Notes: generated by a model from the letters alone, not told the origin. DNA of 11,400 nt from Chloroflexota bacterium (GCA_003520455.1 DOUV01000831.1:1-11400); one strand, 5' to 3'; counted from the stretch's first letter, positions 1-7,950 are shown. Made by a program: numbers and translations.

Positions 1-418
1 CGCTGTGGAGCTGGCGGAAGGCCCGGTTGAGGGCGCGGGGGGTCAGATCATCCCCCATGTCGCCGACGACGACGTAGTCGGCACCCTCGTCGGCGTCGTC
101 GGGCACCAATTCCAGATCGGCGAACTCGCTCACGATGGCCGGCGCCGCCACCAGGGCGAGCCGCGGCCGGCCGCTGGAGAGGAGCAGCTGGCGCGCAGCG
201 GACGCGGGCGTGATGAACTGATCGGGGGAAACCTCCACCCCGAAGCGCGCCAGGGCCTCGGCCAGCGCCCCGCGGGGATGAAGCGTCGTGTTGGTCAGGA
301 TGCGAAACGGGACGGCGTCGCGCTGCAGCGCCTGGAGTGTCGCGATGGCGCCGGGAATCGGCCGGCCGGCGGTTGCGATGACGCCATCAAAATCAAGAAG
401 GAACGCGCGAATTGTCAA
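1..418 (-). CDS. HAD-IIA family sugar-phosphatase-like hydrolase, N-terminal part
   Basis: The gene runs off the left edge, so only about 139 N-terminal residues are visible. The product starts MTIRAFLLDFDGVI, with the HAD motif I aspartates at D9 (nucleophile) and D11. Motif II is the LTNTT stretch around T42, and a YVVVGD segment followed by a LTPRALNRAF-like helix lies near residues 115-134. This order matches HAD-IIA (NagD / LHPP / HDHD2-like) phosphatases, which dephosphorylate small phosphorylated substrates in the cytoplasm. The substrate cannot be told from this fragment. The start is a TTG at 418, preceded by AAGGGAAG at suitable spacing; the upstream ATG near 446 is out of frame. 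Motifs III and IV lie outside the window. It is co-oriented with leuA but separated by about 325 bp. A long plus-strand ORF over this region is its antisense shadow. Confidence 0.8.
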   Translation of the reverse strand, partial: MTIRAFLLDFDGVIATAGRPIPGAIATLQALQRDAVPFRILTNTTLHPRGALAEALARFGVEVSPDQFITPASAARQLLLSSGRPRLALVAAPAIVSEFADLELVPDDADEGADYVVVGDMGDDLTPRALNRAFRQLHS

Positions 419-484
419 CAGTCTTCCCTTTGCGAACGTCGGCCATCAGTGATCCACTCGTTGGCGGTTGCCCACAACCTGACG

Positions 485-510
485 GAGGGGCGCACGGCCG
501 TGTGCCCCTC
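485..510. repeat. 26-bp near-perfect palindrome
   Basis: Two 13-nt arms (GAGGGGCGCACGG and its partner) are complementary except for one G-T pair, with no loop. It lies in the gap between the small ORF at 537-674 and the HAD gene, about 70 bp upstream of the HAD start. No T-run follows on either strand, so it is not a standard intrinsic terminator. It could be an operator or a Rho-independent-like 3' end of the leuA transcript; the sequence does not decide this. Confidence 0.5.
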
Positions 511-536
511 GAGGCGGGAGTCGCCGAAGGCATCAT

Positions 537-674
537 TTAGCGATAGTAAGCCGCCAGCATCTCCGTCGCGTACCGCTCGTCCGGCGATTCTTTCTTGACA
601 GGCGGCGGTGGCGGCGCGGGCGCGCTGACGGTGCCGGGTTTCGGTGACGGTTTGACCAGTTTGTTGAGAGTCAC
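537..674 (-). CDS. Possible small proline-rich protein (45 aa)
   Basis: I do not recognise a family. The ORF begins with GTG at 674, preceded by the strong ribosome binding site AAAAGGAG with a 7-nt spacer, and ends at TAA 537-539. The frame is open further upstream to 746, but the ribosome binding site favours the GTG. The product has a basic N-terminus (MTLNKLVKPSPKPG), a run of alternating Pro and Ala that becomes five prolines (residues about 18-25), and a charged/aromatic tail ending AAYYR. There is no signal peptide or membrane segment. It follows leuA by about 70 bp on the same strand, with a hairpin between them, so it could be the last gene of the leuA transcript. The strong ribosome binding site is the main support; it could still be a chance ORF in GC-rich DNA. 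Confidence 0.4.
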   Translation of the reverse strand: MTLNKLVKPSPKPGTVSAPAPPPPPVKKESPDERYATEMLAAYYR

Positions 675-706
675 GATCTGGCTCCTTTTCCCCATGAGAT
701 GGAAGC

Positions 707-735
707 GAACCGGCCGCATGGTTGGCGGCCGGTTC
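707..735 (-). terminator. 11-bp hairpin after leuA
   Basis: Perfect inverted repeat GAACCGGCCGC / GCGGCCGGTTC with a 7-nt loop, starting 8 bp after the leuA stop. Downstream on the minus strand there is only a pyrimidine-rich stretch (CGCTTCCATCTC), not a true U-run, so termination would be partial or need Rho. It sits just upstream of the strong ribosome binding site of the small ORF at 537-674 and could also be an mRNA stability element. Confidence 0.45.
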
Positions 736-742
736 TCGCGTT

Positions 743-2413
743 TCAATCGGTCTCGACCGCAGCAGCCGGCGCCGCCGGAATCGCGATGGTACTGGAGTGC
801 TCGCGCTGGGCGGCCAGCATTTTGTTCAGGGCTTGCATGTAGGCTTTGGCACTGGCCACGATGATGTCGGTATCGACACCACGACCGGTGAAGGCCTGGC
901 GGCGGCGCACCGGCTGGCCGTTGGACTGCTGGGGATGCAGCCGCCCCTCGGTCTCCTGGACGCCCTGGATGCGGATCGTGACATCGCCCACCGCGTCGAT
1001 ACCCTCGGTCACACTCTGCACAGTGAACTCAGTCAGGACGTTGGGCACCTGCACCACGCGATTGATCGCCCGATAGACGGCGTCCACCGGGCCGGTGCCC
1101 ATATCGGCGTCCTGTACGATCGAGCCGTCACTGGTCCGCCGCATCCGGACGGTCGCCGTTGGAAGGCTCATGTTGCCGCACGTGACCTGAATCTGCTCGA
1201 GCACGTAGGACTCGACCGGCTGGTAGAGCTCATCGCTGACAATCGCCTCGACATCCAGGTCGGTGACGGTCTTCTTCTTGTCGGCGAGCTCTTTGAAGCG
1301 CTTGAAGAGCTCGTTGAGCCTGGCCTCTTCCACGTGGTAGCCGAGCTGCTCCAGCCGCACCCGGAAGGCGTGGCGCCCGGAGTGCTTGCCGAGTACCAAC
1401 TGGCTGTCGCTCAGGCCGACCGTCGCCGCGTCCATGATCTCGTAGGTCCGCTTGTGCTTGAGCATGCCATCCTGGTGGATGCCGGCCTCGTGGGCGAAGG
1501 CGTTGGCGCCCACGATGGCCTTGTTCGGCTGGACCACGATGCCGGTGTAGCGGCTGACCATGTCAGACGCGCGATGAATCTCGGCGGTGTTGATGTTGGT
1601 CGTCAGGTTGTAGAAGGGCCGGCGCACGTAGAGCGCCATAACCACCTCTTCCAACGAGCAGTTTCCGGCGCGCTCGCCGATGCCATTGATGGTACACTCT
1701 ACCTGGCGCGCCCCGGCGCGCACGCCGGCCAGCGCGTTGGCAACCGCCAGGCCGAGGTCGTCGTGGGTGTGGACTGACACGACGACGTTGGGGTTGCCTT
1801 GCAAGCCGGGGGTGTTGGCGATGATCCCGGCGATGAGGCCACCGAACTCATCCGGCGTGGTGTATCCGACCGTATCGGGGATATTCAAGGTCGTGGCCCC
1901 GGCCTCGATCGCCGCGGCCAGCACCTCGTAGAGGAAGCGCGGATCGCTGCGGCCGGCATCCTCCGGGGAGAACTCGACATCCTGGCAGAGGCTCCGGGCG
2001 AAGGCCACCATCTCACGGGTCGTGGCGACGACCTGCTCGCGCGTCATGCGGAGCTTGTGCTCCATGTGGATGTCGCTGGTGGCGAGAAAGGTGTGAATAC
2101 GCGGCTTCGCGGCGGGCCGCACCGCCTCCCAGGCCTTGTCGATATCGTCGCGGTTGGCCCGCGCCAGTCCCGTGATGACCGGGCCATCGGCCGTCCCGAC
2201 GATCTGGGCGATGGTGCGCACGGCCTCGAGGTCGCCGGGTGAGGCTGCCGGGAAACCGGCCTCGATACTATCGACACCCAGGCGGGCGAGCTGTTTGGCG
2301 ATCTCGATCTTCTCGTGAACGTGTAGGGTCGCCCCGGGCGACTGCTCACCGTCGCGCAGGGTCGTGTCGAAGATGCGTACTACAGGAACGTCGGTCTCTA
2401 CAGAAGTCCCCAT
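743..2413 (-). CDS. leuA: 2-isopropylmalate synthase
   Basis: Condenses 2-ketoisovalerate with acetyl-CoA to 2-isopropylmalate, the committed step of leucine synthesis; cytoplasmic. The 556-residue product has full family length. Residues 16-27 are the signature [12 protein letters not shown] with the metal-binding Asp. SVHTHDD (213-219) supplies the HxH metal ligands, NGIGERAGN (243-251) is the second family signature, and GIHQDG starts near 311. Residues about 395-535 form the C-terminal LeuA regulatory dimer domain that binds leucine in this family, so feedback inhibition by leucine is expected. The last 20 residues are a low-complexity Ala/Pro tail. The start ATG at 2413 has AAAAGGA about 10 nt upstream. 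It is not in one transcript with ilvBNC, because a plus-strand gene lies between them. The 5' leader is discussed under the 2414-2723 spacer. Confidence 0.97.
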   Translation of the reverse strand: MGTSVETDVPVVRIFDTTLRDGEQSPGATLHVHEKIEIAKQLARLGVDSIEAGFPAASPGDLEAVRTIAQIVGTADGPVITGLARANRDDIDKAWEAVRPAAKPRIHTFLATSDIHMEHKLRMTREQVVATTREMVAFARSLCQDVEFSPEDAGRSDPRFLYEVLAAAIEAGATTLNIPDTVGYTTPDEFGGLIAGIIANTPGLQGNPNVVVSVHTHDDLGLAVANALAGVRAGARQVECTINGIGERAGNCSLEEVVMALYVRRPFYNLTTNINTAEIHRASDMVSRYTGIVVQPNKAIVGANAFAHEAGIHQDGMLKHKRTYEIMDAATVGLSDSQLVLGKHSGRHAFRVRLEQLGYHVEEARLNELFKRFKELADKKKTVTDLDVEAIVSDELYQPVESYVLEQIQVTCGNMSLPTATVRMRRTSDGSIVQDADMGTGPVDAVYRAINRVVQVPNVLTEFTVQSVTEGIDAVGDVTIRIQGVQETEGRLHPQQSNGQPVRRRQAFTGRGVDTDIIVASAKAYMQALNKMLAAQREHSSTIAIPAAPAAAVETD

Positions 2414-2723
2414 GTGGGTTTTGTCCTTTTCGGAAATAGTCGGAAATTTGGGTTAACAGTTGAATCGGCGGAAGGTCAGCAAGGCCATCGTCCGGCAAGG
2501 ACATCACCCCCTTTCAGCAATTTGATCAAGGCGTTCCAATGGGCTATAGTCAAACGCACCGTGGTAACTTTCCAAAAAGTGGGGGGTTGTGCGCATAGCA
2601 GAGCCGCGCATAACCCTCTTACCCCGGGATAATTGAGAAGACACGCACCGTGCAACCTATGGGTCAAGGTGGACTGCAATCTTGCGATTGTCAGGTCGAC
2701 TGCCCTCAACGGGAGAACAGACT
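2414..2723. other. Divergent intergenic region between leuA and the DUF433 gene
   Basis: This 310-bp spacer must carry the promoters of both flanking genes. I find no near-consensus promoter. On the plus strand TTGTGC, 16 bp, CATAAC (around 2587-2614) is a weak candidate for the DUF433 gene. On the minus strand TTGACT near 2547-2552 has no good -10 partner. The spacer contains the hairpin at 2584-2616. A minus-strand ORF starting at 2504 has several Leu codons but runs into leuA in another frame, and I do not accept it as a leader peptide. Confidence 0.5.
2584..2616 (-). terminator. Terminator-like hairpin in the leuA leader
   Basis: Inverted repeat GGGTTATGCGC / GCGCACAACCC, 11 positions with one mismatch and an 11-nt loop. 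On the minus strand it is followed by CCCCACTTTTTGG, that is, a short U-run about 6 nt after the stem. It lies about 170 bp upstream of the leuA start. It may be an attenuator or a terminator for transcripts entering from the right, but the U-run is offset and no leader peptide accompanies it. Confidence 0.35.
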
Positions 2724-3050
2724 GTGACTTCCAAGTCCCTTGAAGTGCCGCCAGTTCAGCAGACAGAACATCCTTACATTGTCCGTGTGGAGAGCATCTG
2801 TGGTGGCCGCCCCACTGCCAAGGGTACTCGTATCTCGGTACGCCACATCGCTCAACTGTACAAGGCCGGTGATATGGTCGAGGAGATTTTGCAAGCGCAC
2901 CCCCATCTGAGCGCGGCAGCCGTTTACGACGCCATCAGCTACTACCTGGATCATCAAGAAGAGATCGAGCAGGAAATTGCCGAAAACCGCAGCCTGACGG
3001 CTAACGAGATGCACAATCAGGTTGTGTTCCTCCAGGCTTTCAAACGCTGA
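2724..3050 (+). CDS. DUF433 domain protein (antitoxin-like)
   Basis: The 108-residue product carries the DUF433 pattern: CGGRPTAKGTRISVRHIAQL at residues 26-45, then GDMVEEILQAHPHLSAAAV (49-67) and a helix DAISYYLDHQEEIEQEI (69-85). DUF433 proteins are small winged-helix/homeodomain-like proteins, often encoded directly upstream of a DUF5615 PIN-like nuclease as a presumed toxin-antitoxin pair. The GTG at 2724 is chosen because GGGAG lies 8 nt upstream; an in-frame ATG at 2682 has no such site. The gene is alone on the plus strand between leuA and pyk. In the 173 bp downstream I see no DUF5615-like ORF, so it is an orphan or a diverged partner was lost. Its role is unknown. Confidence 0.8.
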   Translation: MTSKSLEVPPVQQTEHPYIVRVESICGGRPTAKGTRISVRHIAQLYKAGDMVEEILQAHPHLSAAAVYDAISYYLDHQEEIEQEIAENRSLTANEMHNQVVFLQAFKR

Positions 3051-3060
3051 GACCAATTCA

Positions 3061-3165
3061 TCACCGCCAGTGTGTCCGGCCTCGCACCGGGACCGGCTGT
3101 GGTACCGGGCGCGGCGGGTTCAGCCAGCGCCCCAACGCATTCAGGAGTTCCTTCAGTCGCTCCAT
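3061..3165 (-). CDS. Possible 34-residue small protein downstream of pyk
   Basis: I do not recognise a family. ATG at 3165 is preceded by GGGAG about 10 nt upstream, and the ORF ends at TGA 3061-3063. The N-terminal half (MERLKELLNALGRWLNPP) looks like a short amphipathic helix with regular Leu spacing; the second half is Pro/Val/Arg rich (RPVPQPVPVRGR). It lies 58 bp after the pyk stop on the same strand, so it could be the last cistron of the ilv-pyk transcript. Support is limited to the ribosome binding site, the position and the non-random composition. It overlaps no other gene. Confidence 0.35.
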   Translation of the reverse strand: MERLKELLNALGRWLNPPRPVPQPVPVRGRTHWR

Positions 3166-3180
3166 CCGTCAACGTCTCCC

Positions 3181-3220
3181 GGTTGGAACGACCACCGCCC
3201 CAACCACATCACAGTTTTTT
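3181..3220 (+). terminator. Weak terminator-like structure for the DUF433 gene
   Basis: GGTTGG (3181-3186) can pair with CCAACC (3200-3205) over a 13-nt loop, and a run of six T follows at 3215-3220 on the plus strand. The stem is short and the T-run is 9 nt away, so efficiency would be poor. It sits between the convergent DUF433 and pyk genes. Confidence 0.25.
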
Positions 3221-3223
3221 GCC

Positions 3224-4387
3224 TCAACTCGCGGGCTGCTCGACCGGCGCCAACCGTGGCGACACCGGTACGTGATAGGGCCAGCCCTCAAGCCAGCGGC
3301 GCCCGCTCCGCCACAGGTGGCGGGCCAGGTCCGGCGAGGTGAAGACCGGGCGGCGCTCCTCCGCCTCCACGCGCTCGATGATGCGCCGCATCTGGCGCAC
3401 GGACTCCACCGGGTAGAGACCGGTCGCGCTCTCGCCCGAGAGCATCACCGCGTCGGTCCCGTCGAGGATCGCGTTGCAGACATCGCTGACCTCGGCGCGG
3501 GTGGGCCGGGGTGAGGCTGTCATGCTCTCGAGCATCTCAGTCGCGGTGACCACCGGAACCCCGGCCCGGTTGCACTTGCGGATGATCATCTTTTGGACGA
3601 GAGGCACATCTTCCGGGTCCATCTCGAGGCCCAAATCCCCGCGGGCCACCATGACCCCGTCGGAGGCGGCGATGATCCCGTCCAAACAGGCGACCGCCTG
3701 GGGCGTCTCGATCTTGGCCATCAACCGCGGGGAGACGGCGCCGGCCGGCGCCAGTTCGCGCATCAGCCGGGCCACGATCTCGCGGGCCAGGCGCACCTCA
3801 TCGGGAGCGCGCAGGTAGCTCAGCGCCACCCAATCGACACCCGATTGGACGGCGAAGACGAGGTCGTTGAAGTCTTTGGTGCTCAACCCATGGTTGGCAG
3901 CCCCGGCCGCGTTGGGGAGTGTCAACCCCTTGTGCGAGGTGAGGCGCCCTCCGAGCACGACCTCACAGGTCACCCGTCCGGTGCGCGCATCGACTTTGAG
4001 CGCCCGCAGCTCGATCTTCCCGTCATCGAGGAGCAGGCGGTCGCCGGGCTGCACCGCCTCGCCCAGGGCAACGCCGGGTACCGGAACCTCGCCGGATCGT
4101 GGAGTGCCACCCGCCAGCTTGACGGTGGCACCGCGCGGCAGTTCCATTCCGCCAGGGATCTCGCCGATTCGAACTTTGGCTCCTTGAAGATCGGCCACGA
4201 TGGCAACTGGTTGATCGGCCTCCGCCGCCGCCTTCCGAGTCAGATCAATCGTACGTTCGTGTGTCTCATGGTCCCCGTGGGACATGTTCAGCCGGGCGAC
4301 ATCCATCCCGGCGGCGATCATCTCACGCAGCGTTGCGCTCTTCCAACTGGCCGGTCCGATCGTAGCGACGATTTGAGTCCGGCGCAT
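3224..4387 (-). CDS. pyk: Pyruvate kinase, short form without C-terminal domain
   Basis: Converts phosphoenolpyruvate and ADP to pyruvate and ATP in the cytoplasm. The 387-residue product starts [22 protein letters not shown] (31-38) supplies the substrate-site Arg and Asn, ADLQGAKVR (65-73) opens the B domain (about 68-165), MAKIE (223-227) holds the catalytic Lys and metal-binding Glu, ARGDLG (248-253) holds the metal Asp, and TATEMLESM lies at 281-289. [15 protein letters not shown] (312-326) ends the barrel. After that only about 60 residues remain, with no similarity I can see to the usual roughly 110-residue C-terminal domain that binds allosteric effectors in longer enzymes. ATG 4387 is preferred (GGGGTG just upstream); a TTG at 4399 is an alternative. 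It follows ilvC by about 80 bp and supplies the substrate of IlvBN. Confidence 0.9.
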   Translation of the reverse strand: MRRTQIVATIGPASWKSATLREMIAAGMDVARLNMSHGDHETHERTIDLTRKAAAEADQPVAIVADLQGAKVRIGEIPGGMELPRGATVKLAGGTPRSGEVPVPGVALGEAVQPGDRLLLDDGKIELRALKVDARTGRVTCEVVLGGRLTSHKGLTLPNAAGAANHGLSTKDFNDLVFAVQSGVDWVALSYLRAPDEVRLAREIVARLMRELAPAGAVSPRLMAKIETPQAVACLDGIIAASDGVMVARGDLGLEMDPEDVPLVQKMIIRKCNRAGVPVVTATEMLESMTASPRPTRAEVSDVCNAILDGTDAVMLSGESATGLYPVESVRQMRRIIERVEAEERRPVFTSPDLARHLWRSGRRWLEGWPYHVPVSPRLAPVEQPAS

Positions 4388-4416
4388 ATCGCACCCCAAA
4401 AGTTCTGAGTTCTCAA

Positions 4417-4454
4417 GGCTGCGTGCCGGGTACTCTCCTGCTCAACACGCAGCC
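4417..4454 (-). repeat. 9-bp inverted repeat between ilvC and pyk
   Basis: GGCTGCGTG at 4417-4425 is exactly complementary to CACGCAGCC at 4446-4454, with a 20-nt loop. On the minus strand the stem is followed by TTGAGAACTCAGAACTTTTGG, only mildly U-rich. It may lower transcription into pyk or act as a processing or stability hairpin; it is not a convincing full terminator. Confidence 0.4.
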
Positions 4455-4465
4455 CTCAGCATCGG

Positions 4466-5479
4466 TTACTCACCCTGGCGGATCACTTTTGGATTGAGCC
4501 AGGGCATCATGCGGCGCAGCTCGGCCCCCACCTGCTCAATCTGATGATCTTGCTGATTGCGGCGCTGCTGGTTGAACCACTGCCGGCCGGTCGCGTTCTC
4601 CTCGATCCACTCCTCGGCGTAGGCTCCGTTCTGGATCTCCGCGAGCATCTGACGCATGTTGGCGCGGGTCTGCTCGGTGATAATCTTGGGGCCGCCCGTG
4701 TAGTCCCCATGCTCGGCCGTATCGCTGACCGAGTAGCGCATGTAGTTGATGCCACCCTGGTACATCAGGTCGACGATCAACTTCAGCTCGTGCAGGCACT
4801 CGAAGTAGGCGACCTCGGGCTGGTAGCCGGCCTCGACTAGCGTCTCGAACCCAGCCTGCACCAGAGCGCTCACGCCACCGCACAGGACCGCCTGCTCACC
4901 GAAGAGATCGGTCTCAGTCTCCTCCTCGAAGGTCGTCTTGAGCGCGCCGGCGCGGGTCCCGCCGATGGCTTTGGCGTAGGCCAGCGTAAACGGCCAGGCC
5001 TCACCACTGGCGTCCTGGTAGACTGCGACGAGAACCGGGGTGCCAACCCCCTCCTGGAAGAGTTCGCGGACACGGTGGCCGGGGGCCTTCGGCGCCACCA
5101 TACTGACGTCCACGCCCTCGGGGGGGATGATCTGGCCGAACCGAATGTTGAACCCGTGGCCGAACATCAGGGTGTCGCCGGGATCGAGGTGGGGCGCAAT
5201 CGACTCCTGATAGATCTTGGGCTGCATGGTGTCGGGGGCCAGGATCATGATCACGTCGGCCTCTTGCGCCGCCTCCGCAACCGTCTTGACCGTCAACCCA
5301 TCGGCTTCCGCCTTTGGCCAACTCTTGCTGCCCGGGTAGAGCCCGACGCGAACGTCCGCGCCGCTGTCGCGGAGGTTCAAGGCATGGGCATGGCCTTGAG
5401 AGCCGTAGCCGATGACGGCAATCTTCTTGCCGGACAGCAGGCTCATGTCCGCGTCTTTGTCGTAGTAAATCGTTGCCAT
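4466..5479 (-). CDS. ilvC: Ketol-acid reductoisomerase, class I
   Basis: Isomerises and reduces acetolactate or acetohydroxybutyrate to the dihydroxy acids of the valine and isoleucine pathways, using NAD(P)H and magnesium. The 337-residue length fits the short class I form. A Rossmann domain fills the first half, with GYGSQGHA at 24-31. The cofactor-selecting loop around [10 protein letters not shown] (45-54) has two Ser and a Tyr where many NADPH enzymes have Arg. GHGFNI (107-112) and KAPGH (131-135) follow. The all-helical domain supplies the metal ligands in [13 protein letters not shown] (D191, E195) and in YFECLHE (E227, E231), with S252 in YSVSD. AAGGAG about 10 nt upstream supports the ATG at 5479. 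It follows ilvN by 106 bp on the same strand. Confidence 0.97.
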   Translation of the reverse strand: MATIYYDKDADMSLLSGKKIAVIGYGSQGHAHALNLRDSGADVRVGLYPGSKSWPKAEADGLTVKTVAEAAQEADVIMILAPDTMQPKIYQESIAPHLDPGDTLMFGHGFNIRFGQIIPPEGVDVSMVAPKAPGHRVRELFQEGVGTPVLVAVYQDASGEAWPFTLAYAKAIGGTRAGALKTTFEEETETDLFGEQAVLCGGVSALVQAGFETLVEAGYQPEVAYFECLHELKLIVDLMYQGGINYMRYSVSDTAEHGDYTGGPKIITEQTRANMRQMLAEIQNGAYAEEWIEENATGRQWFNQQRRNQQDHQIEQVGAELRRMMPWLNPKVIRQGE

Positions 5480-5503
5480 GAAAAACGAGTCTCCTTACTC
5501 TCA

Positions 5504-5526
5504 AATGATGAATGCGGAATGATGAA
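5504..5526. repeat. Short direct repeat upstream of ilvC
   Basis: AATGATGAA occurs twice at a 14-bp offset (5504 and 5518) in the ilvN-ilvC spacer, with AATGCGG between. This short AT-richer patch stands out from its GC-rich surroundings and may be a remnant of an intergenic simple repeat. No function is evident. Confidence 0.3.
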
Positions 5527-5585
5527 AGATGGATAATCGCAGCTTAGCCGGCTTCCGAGTTCACCATTTCGCGTCTTCCCACCGC

Positions 5586-6122
5586 TTATACACTATACTT
5601 TTCGCCTAGCCTGGCGGAGTCGCCGTTCCGATGGCCGTTGACGTTGGTCGTCCCCCGCGCCATCGCGACCAATCCGGTTCGAACCATCTCCTCGATCCCG
5701 AAGGGCCGCATCAGATCGATGAAGGAGTTGATCTTGTCTTCCTCGCCGGTCAGCTCGACGATGACACTGTCCGGCGCCACATCCACAATCTTGCCGCGGA
5801 AGATGTCGGCAACCTGCATCACCTCGGCCCGGCGACTGGCGTCGCAGGTCACCCTGATGAGCAGCAAATCGCGAACAACCGCCGGGGAGTTGGTCACATC
5901 TTGCACGTCGATCACGTTGACGAGTTTGTACAGATTCTCGCGCACCAGCGTCGCACTCGTCCGAGAGGCATCGACCACGATGGTCATACGTGAGACCTCG
6001 TGGGACTCCGTCTCGCCCACGGTCAGGCTGTCGATGTTGAAGTTCCGGCGGCGAAAGAGGCTCGATACCCGATTGAGGACACCAGGCTTGTTTTCGACCG
6101 TTGCAACCAGGATGTGTTTCAT
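5586..6122 (-). CDS. ilvN: Acetolactate synthase small (regulatory) subunit
   Basis: Regulatory partner of IlvB; in this family it raises catalytic activity and mediates feedback inhibition by valine or related amino acids. The 178-residue product opens with an ACT domain (about residues 3-75: [20 protein letters not shown], then the [10 protein letters not shown] stretch). The typical C-terminal small-subunit domain follows to about residue 158, and a short charged tail ends GEKYSV. The length is close to the usual 160-180 residues. Its ATG overlaps the ilvB stop codon (ATGA), the classic arrangement for coupled translation of a two-subunit enzyme. Confidence 0.96.
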   Translation of the reverse strand: MKHILVATVENKPGVLNRVSSLFRRRNFNIDSLTVGETESHEVSRMTIVVDASRTSATLVRENLYKLVNVIDVQDVTNSPAVVRDLLLIRVTCDASRRAEVMQVADIFRGKIVDVAPDSVIVELTGEEDKINSFIDLMRPFGIEEMVRTGLVAMARGTTNVNGHRNGDSARLGEKYSV

Positions 6123-7837
6123 CGGTTCACACTCCGTGTAGACTGCTCTGACACCGGGCGGCGGATCATGTTGTGCAGGTCGGCGCCGGCCGGAACCATC
6201 GGGTAGACGACATCTTCCTTCTCGACCACAAAGTCAATCAGGACAGGGCCATCCATCTCACGCGCCCGCTGAATCGTAGGAATCACCTGGGCGTGCTCTG
6301 TGACGCGGAACGCGGGCAGGTCGTAGGCCGCAGCGAGCTTGACAAAGTCGGGGTTGAGCATGGGGGTAGCAGCGTAGCGCTTCTCGTAGAAGAACTCCTG
6401 CCACTGGCGCACCATTCCCAGAAAACCGTTATTGATGATGGCGATCTTGAGGGGTAGTTTCTCCTGCATCACCGTTGCCAGCTCGGCCTGCGTCATCTGG
6501 AAGCCACCGTCACCGGCGACCACCCATACCTCGGCGTCCGGCTGCGCAAACTGGACGCCGATGCCGGCCGGCAGGGCGAAGCCCATCGTGCCGAGGCCGC
6601 CGGACGTGATCAGGGTCATCGGCTCCTCGTGGCGGTAGTACTGGGCCTCCCACATCTGGTGCTGGCCGACGTCGGTGACGGTGATCGCTCTGCCGCCGGT
6701 CGCCTTCCACAGATCGTAGATCACGTGAGGCGCCCAGAGCTTGCCATTGCCATCCCAATTGATGATGTCGCGCCGCACGGTATCCTGGCGCCACTCGTCG
6801 ATCTGCTCCATCCAGCCGGTGCGCGCCGGACCGCCACGCTCGACCCCCGGGATGAGCTGGCCCAGCACGGTCTTGAGGTCCCCAACGATACCGATGTCCA
6901 CCAGGACATTCTTGTTGAGCTCGGAGGGGTCAATCTCCACATGAATCTTTTTCGCGTTGGGCGCGTAGGTCTTGAGGTTGCCGGTCACGCGGTCGTCGAA
7001 GCGCATGCCGAAGGCCAGGAGCAGATCGGCCTGTTGGATCGCGGTGTTGACGTAGGCCTCACCGTGCATACCCATCATGCCCAGACAGAGCGGATGGCTC
7101 GCGGGGAAATTCCCCAGGCCGAGGAGCGTCTGCGCCACGGGGATGCGCCCACGCTCGGCGAACTCGCGCAGTTCTTGCATGGCGCCGGCCATCAAGACAC
7201 CGTGGCCGGCCAGGATCAGGGGCCGCTCCGCCTGGTTGATCAGCTCGAGCGCGCGCCGGACCTCAGCGGAGGGGGCATCACTGGGTGGGCGATAGCCGGG
7301 GAGGCGGACCGGTTCGTCGGAGGGAGTGTACTCGATCTTCCTGATCTGGACGTCTTTGGGGATGTCAATCAGGACCGGCCCGGGGCGCCCTGTCCGGGCG
7401 ATGTGGAAGGCCTCGCGGATCGTGTGGGCCAAATCCTCGGTGGACATCACCAGGTAGTTGTGCTTGGTGACCGGCAGGCTCACCCCGGTGACATCCGTTT
7501 CCTGAAAGGCATCCGAGCCGATCGCCCCCGTCGTCACTTGCCCGGTGATACAGACGATAGGGCTGGAATCCATCATGGCCGTTGCGATCCCGGTGACCAT
7601 GTTGGTGGCCCCCGGCCCGCTCGTCGCCATAGCCACGCCCACCCGCCCGCTCGCGCGGGCGTACCCATCGGCCATGTGGGTCGCGCCTTGTTCGTGGCGA
7701 ACCAAGACGTGGTGGACGTCGTAGAAGTTCATTGCATCGTAGGTGGGGAGGATCGCACCGCCAGGGTAGCCGAAGACGACCTCCACCCCCTGCCGATTCA
7801 ATTCTTCCCAGACAATTTCGGCGCCACTTTTCAGCAT
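6119..7837 (-). CDS. ilvB: Acetolactate synthase large (catalytic) subunit
   Basis: Thiamine-diphosphate enzyme that joins two pyruvates, or pyruvate and 2-ketobutyrate, in the first common step of valine, leucine and isoleucine synthesis. With the start at 7837 it has 572 residues, normal for the family. [15 protein letters not shown] (46-60) contains the catalytic Glu49, SGPGATN follows at 73-79, and [12 protein letters not shown] lies at 276-287. The ThDP/Mg motif runs from GDGGF (442) to [12 protein letters not shown] (469-480). The ATG at 7837 is preferred over an in-frame ATG at 7933 because GAGGAG lies 9 nt upstream and the extra 32 residues would come from the leader just behind the attenuator, without family similarity. 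First gene of ilvB-ilvN-ilvC-pyk, controlled by the promoter and attenuator upstream. Confidence 0.97.
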   Translation of the reverse strand: MLKSGAEIVWEELNRQGVEVVFGYPGGAILPTYDAMNFYDVHHVLVRHEQGATHMADGYARASGRVGVAMATSGPGATNMVTGIATAMMDSSPIVCITGQVTTGAIGSDAFQETDVTGVSLPVTKHNYLVMSTEDLAHTIREAFHIARTGRPGPVLIDIPKDVQIRKIEYTPSDEPVRLPGYRPPSDAPSAEVRRALELINQAERPLILAGHGVLMAGAMQELREFAERGRIPVAQTLLGLGNFPASHPLCLGMMGMHGEAYVNTAIQQADLLLAFGMRFDDRVTGNLKTYAPNAKKIHVEIDPSELNKNVLVDIGIVGDLKTVLGQLIPGVERGGPARTGWMEQIDEWRQDTVRRDIINWDGNGKLWAPHVIYDLWKATGGRAITVTDVGQHQMWEAQYYRHEEPMTLITSGGLGTMGFALPAGIGVQFAQPDAEVWVVAGDGGFQMTQAELATVMQEKLPLKIAIINNGFLGMVRQWQEFFYEKRYAATPMLNPDFVKLAAAYDLPAFRVTEHAQVIPTIQRAREMDGPVLIDFVVEKEDVVYPMVPAGADLHNMIRRPVSEQSTRSVNR

Positions 7838-7873
7838 TGTCTCTTGCTCCTCATCTACAGGCCCGGCGGAATG

Positions 7874-7921
7874 AAAAACCCTCGGCCGTGACACGCCACT
7901 GCTGTGCGGTGCCGGCGAGGG
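7874..7921 (-). terminator. Second terminator-like hairpin in the ilvB leader
   Basis: On the minus strand CCCTCG pairs with CGAGGG, extended by CCG/CGG after a one-base bulge, and five U follow the stem directly. The loop is long (about 26 nt), so it is weaker than the main attenuator 30 bp earlier. It lies about 40 bp before the ilvB start. It may be a back-up termination point or chance. Confidence 0.35.
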
Positions 7922-7950
7922 CTTCATTGCCATCGGTTGCCTGTGGGCAG

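Noticed and set aside
5..598. Plus-strand ORF of 197 codons at the left edge
   Set aside because: Opposite to the HAD-IIA coding frame, which shows clear motifs I and II; the plus product has no recognisable fold.
722..1777. Long plus-strand ORF (351 codons) opposite leuA
   Set aside because: Antisense shadow of a gene with full family signatures; GC-rich codon bias keeps the opposite strand open. The same holds for the plus-strand ORFs at 3593-4408 and 6629-7891 and the minus-strand ORF at 9811-10830 opposite the transposase.
2413..2504. Candidate Leu-containing leader peptide for leuA starting at 2504
   Set aside because: Five Leu codons near its start, but it does not stop before leuA, runs into leuA in another frame, and is not followed by a terminator; the GGGGGTG is too close to the ATG.
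3051..3223. Possible degraded DUF5615/PIN toxin gene after the DUF433 gene
   Set aside because: None of the plus-strand frames shows the expected N-terminal Asp motif or core; nothing recognisable remains.
7838..7933. N-terminal extension of ilvB from an ATG at 7933
   Set aside because: No good ribosome binding site, no family similarity, and it overlaps leader structures; the ATG at 7837 with GAGGAG gives a normal-length enzyme.
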